Below are positions 32,868 to 34,842 of a DNA stretch of 34,842 bases, in pieces; the stretch's first letter is position 1; every line of letters starts with the position of its first letter. The notes beneath the pieces are model-generated. The model was given only the letters and a program-made list of their open reading frames with translations. It ran no database searches and had not been told where the DNA came from. The stretch spans positions 1 through 34,842 of the forward strand of contig JBFWOF010000058.1 in the NCBI GenBank assembly GCA_050250665.1, given 5' to 3'. Both the position numbers and the translations under genes were made by a program. Source of the DNA: JADKFD01 sp050250665 (GTDB lineage: Bacteria; Pseudomonadota; Gammaproteobacteria; Xanthomonadales; SZUA-5).

Positions 32868-32889
32868 CGCTACTACCTTGCTATCGGCA

Positions 32890-33063
32890 TCAACTGGAGG
32901 GGTCTTTCTGGCGGGTGGCGCCGACGGCGGCAAGTATCGATGCGCCCACGGCAATGATGGCGCCGACCACGATCCAGTGCGTCGGGATGGCGGCCAGCAC
33001 CGCTCCGTAGATCAGTCCGCCGATCAGGATCAATGCGCCCACCAGATAAATTCCAAAAGACAT
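32890..33063 (-). CDS. Small two-helix membrane protein
   Basis: The 57-residue product consists of two membrane helices (MSFGIYLVGALILIGGLIYG and HWIVVGAIIAVGASILAAVG) ending in ATRQKDPSS. GAGGAG about 9 nt upstream of the ATG at 33063 is a good ribosome-binding site. I do not recognise a named family; short inner-membrane proteins of this type are common in proteobacterial stress regulons. Confidence 0.8.
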   Translation of the reverse strand: MSFGIYLVGALILIGGLIYGAVLAAIPTHWIVVGAIIAVGASILAAVGATRQKDPSS

Positions 33064-33173
33064 CGTGTGCTCCTCGATTGAGCCTGCAGTGTGGGCGAAC
33101 AGGCGCCACAGCTCGGTGCGATGGCGCACCCTGGGCACCCACGAAACCGTCCCTTCAGCCACCAGACAGCACA

Positions 33174-33240
33174 ACGGCGCGATCCGAAGATCGCGCCGTG
33201 GCCTGAATCCAGGGACCGTCTGTCAGTGCCCGCTGACAGA
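33174..33240 (-). terminator. Two hairpins downstream of the BON-domain gene
   Basis: Reading the minus strand, CTGTCAG...CTGACAG (33220-33240) is followed by a strong hairpin, ACGGCGCGATC around a TTCG/CGAA tetraloop (33174-33199), then TTGTGCTGTC. The second is probably the terminator of the gene at 33261-34076, although its T-run is poor. Confidence 0.65.
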
Positions 33241-33260
33241 ATCGCCCTGGCTATGCAGTG

Positions 33261-34076
33261 TCAGCTGGAGTGCTTGAGCTCAGCCGACACGACACTCTTG
33301 ACGCCGCGCACATTGCCGGCCAGTTCGATGGCCAGTGCCTGTTCGGCGCCGCTTTCCACGGTGCCGCGCAGGGTCACCACGCCGTCAGCGGTGCTGACCT
33401 GGATATCCGAGCCGTCAACATTGGTCGAGTAGCCAAAGGTCGATTTCACCTTCATCGTGATCCAGGCGTCGGCGACGTCCTGCATGGCGCTGGTGTCTTT
33501 GTGGGGCTTGCCGGCTTCAACCACCAGCTGGTTGTCGACCGAGCGCACGCCCTGGGTGTTGCGGGCCAGACTGCCGGCCGCATTTCTGGCGGCTGCAGTT
33601 TCTGCGGTGCCCTTGAGCTTGACCCGACCCCAGCTGGTGTCGACATCGGTGGTCAGGCCGCTGGCGTGCTTGCTCCACAGCAACTTGTTCTTGATCGCTG
33701 CGGTAATGCTGGCGTCGTCAACCACGTCGCCGAAACTGCGCTCGGCGGTGCGCTCCGGATGGGCGTAGTCAGCCTGAACCACGATCTGGTTGTCGACTTC
33801 CTTGATGCCTTTGACACCGAGCGCGATCTGCGCGGCCAGATCCTTGTTGACGTCTTCGGCCACCTGGCCGGTCAGAACGGCATGGCCATTGTCGACGCTC
33901 ACGCCGAGGTCCATGGCCCGCAGGTAGGGGCTGAGGGCGTAGCTGGTCGAGATCTGCGATTCCTGGCGGGCGTTGGTCAGGTCCTGGGCAGCGTCGGCGA
34001 AGACCGGGCTGCTGACCGAAACCAGCGCGACCGCGATGGCGGATGCAAGCGTCAAGTTACGAAGTTGCTGATACAT
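33261..34076 (-). CDS. Triple-BON-domain periplasmic protein, OsmY-like
   Basis: The 271-residue product has a signal peptide (about 1-27, ending SSPVFA|DA) and three BON domains (about 40-102, 118-187 and 203-270). Each ends in the typical hydrophobic strand plus 'V..V.N.L' wording: GIKEVDNQIVV, GVRSVDNQLVV and GVKSVVSAELK. BON domains bind phospholipid; E. coli OsmY has two and is induced by hyperosmotic stress and sigma-S. Three domains are more than OsmY has. It is probably monocistronic, with terminator hairpins on its 3' side. Confidence 0.92.
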   Translation of the reverse strand: MYQQLRNLTLASAIAVALVSVSSPVFADAAQDLTNARQESQISTSYALSPYLRAMDLGVSVDNGHAVLTGQVAEDVNKDLAAQIALGVKGIKEVDNQIVVQADYAHPERTAERSFGDVVDDASITAAIKNKLLWSKHASGLTTDVDTSWGRVKLKGTAETAAARNAAGSLARNTQGVRSVDNQLVVEAGKPHKDTSAMQDVADAWITMKVKSTFGYSTNVDGSDIQVSTADGVVTLRGTVESGAEQALAIELAGNVRGVKSVVSAELKHSS

Positions 34077-34114
34077 GGTCGTACTCCAATGATCGGGTCG
34101 GGAAAGGGCTGAAA

Positions 34115-34147
34115 GGCTGCGGACGACGGTGGTGTCAGTCCGCAGCC
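34115..34147 (-). terminator. Terminator hairpin after the small gene at 34170
   Basis: The perfect 10-bp arms GGCTGCGGAC and GTCCGCAGCC are separated by 13 nt. On the minus strand they are followed by TTTCAGCCCTTT, so this fits a Rho-independent terminator for the gene at 34170-34421. Confidence 0.7.
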
Positions 34148-34169
34148 GGACTGTCTGGGATGGTTCGAA

Positions 34170-34421
34170 TCAGAGATTGGCTTTGCGCGGCGGTTGACTC
34201 ATCAATCCATCGTCGCCGGCGGCGGCGCGCAAGGGCGCGCTGCGGCTGCTGAGGCCGGGCACCAGCGTGTTCGGCAGACGGCTTTCCGGCTCGTGAGTCA
34301 GGCGATCGACCGGGCTGGCTTCGACCTGGCTGCTGGCACCATTGCCGTGACGGGCGAAGACCGAGGTGTACTGGTTGATGCCGGCGCGTGGGATTCGGCC
34401 GATGCTGTTGTCGTTGTTCAT
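34170..34421 (-). CDS. Small hypothetical protein, probably disordered
   Basis: The 83-residue product (MNNDNSIGRIPRAGINQYTS...) has no signal peptide, membrane segment or known motif. It is rich in Ser, Pro, Arg and Asn and likely unstructured. TGGAG about 10 nt upstream of the ATG and a good terminator after the stop support a real gene. Confidence 0.6.
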   Translation of the reverse strand: MNNDNSIGRIPRAGINQYTSVFARHGNGASSQVEASPVDRLTHEPESRLPNTLVPGLSSRSAPLRAAAGDDGLMSQPPRKANL

Positions 34422-34545
34422 GGTCGCTGGCTCCAGGAATCTCGCTGAATCAGCGAGCAGATCACAGCGTAGGTGATGCGCGGCGCCGGGTCGGTGCGCT
34501 GGGACACGCTGGCAACGCGGCACGAAGCAAGGGGAGCGAGCTTTC

Positions 34546-34738
34546 GTAGGTCCAAACAAGTCTGGACCCACAGAAGCCAACGCCAAGCCGGACGTAGCGC
34601 GGCTCCGGCGCGCGTGGATCTGGCGTGAGCGATTCGGTGTGTCGCGCCGGCGGCCGCGAGCAAGCCTGCCGGGCGCCGCGCGCTTGTCGGCTTCGGGCAT
34701 CTGCATGGTCTGCGTGCGCGCGGACCCGGCCTTCTATG
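34546..34738 (+). repeat. GTAGGTCCAAACAAG hairpin and diverged 192-bp repeat
   Basis: 34546-34571 is a GTAG-footed version of the TCCAGAC hairpin, with one arm changed to TCCAAAC. From 34591, ACGTAGCGCGGCTCCGGCGC opens a diverged copy of the 18501-type unit, keeping CGCGCCGGCGGCCGCG and GCGGACCCGGCCT but losing internal sequence. An open frame across 34639-34836 is mostly this repeat. The final 100 bases hold nothing I can identify. Confidence 0.7.
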
Positions 34739-34842
34739 AGGGCTTTCCGAACGTCAAGGAATCTGCGGCTCGTTTTGCTTTCCGTTACATGAACTTCCGT
34801 TGTCGTTGCGGCGATCCTGTCGTCATCCTCAAGTGATCGGTC

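Noticed and set aside
34639..34836. Small frame at the right edge
   Set aside because: Mostly a diverged copy of the 192-bp repeat, without a supported start.

Overview
The window is about 35 kb of high-GC chromosomal DNA from a gammaproteobacterium, most likely of the Lysobacterales/Xanthomonadales. The support is indirect: GTAG-footed intergenic palindromes of several families, a secreted protein with an N-terminal 'DGDGFE' motif of a kind I associate with this order, a TIGR02999-type ECF sigma factor paired with a TPR serine/threonine kinase, and overall gene style. No rRNA, tRNA, CRISPR, transposase, phage or plasmid gene was seen. Species-level assignment is not possible from sequence reading alone.

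Layout, left to right. (1) 1-428: tandem 133-bp repeat cut by the window edge. (2) 472-3299: sulfur block, a CysB-like LysR regulator divergent from siroheme synthase cysG, with GACGTCTA-containing sites upstream of both. (3) 3913-5127: a solitary type II secretion gspF. (4) 5286-6474: folE (GTP cyclohydrolase I) followed after 10 nt by a BLUF blue-light sensor, then a secreted protein of unknown function. (5) 7250-10479: ECF sigma factor and transmembrane Ser/Thr kinase operon. (6) 10637-14137: purine (urate) catabolism, with alc and allA on the plus strand converging on uraH-puuD on the minus strand. The OHCU decarboxylase and allantoinase steps are not in the window. (7) 14350-16216: a small secreted protein, nnrS (with an FNR/DNR-like box upstream) and a small hypothetical gene. 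(8) 16290-18458: oligopeptidase B, then a field of 192-bp repeats, then an ArnT-like GT-C glycosyltransferase (19240-20712). (9) 21318-23902: acetolactate synthase ilvB and ilvN, separated by a repeat. (10) 24227-34421: an NADPH-dependent FMN reductase, then an envelope-stress neighbourhood: yqjD/yqjE/yqjK-like operon, entericidin lipoprotein, two tiny membrane proteins, AI-2E family permease, OmpA-family porin, ClsC-like phospholipase D lipoprotein, further small proteins and a triple-BON OsmY-like periplasmic protein.

How the parts work together. PuuD (membrane urate oxidase with a C-terminal cytochrome c domain) and UraH make OHCU from urate. Alc and AllA finish the pathway from allantoate to glyoxylate and urea, so the window holds both ends of the route. 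CysG makes siroheme for sulfite/nitrite reductase, which fits its CysB-like neighbour. The right-hand third is a coherent set of inner-membrane, outer-membrane and periplasmic stress proteins.

The most unusual feature is the density of intergenic palindromic repeats. At least six families start with GTAG or GTGG, the foot tetranucleotide of REP elements handled by RAYT transposases. In five genes (cysG, alc, allA, puuD, the glycosyltransferase) the TAG stop codon lies inside such a GTAG. I found no convincing wholly new defence or metabolic system. The best leads are the repeat/stop-codon coupling, the folE-BLUF pair, the met-box-like operators on the sulfur genes and the sigma/kinase pair divergent from allantoicase.
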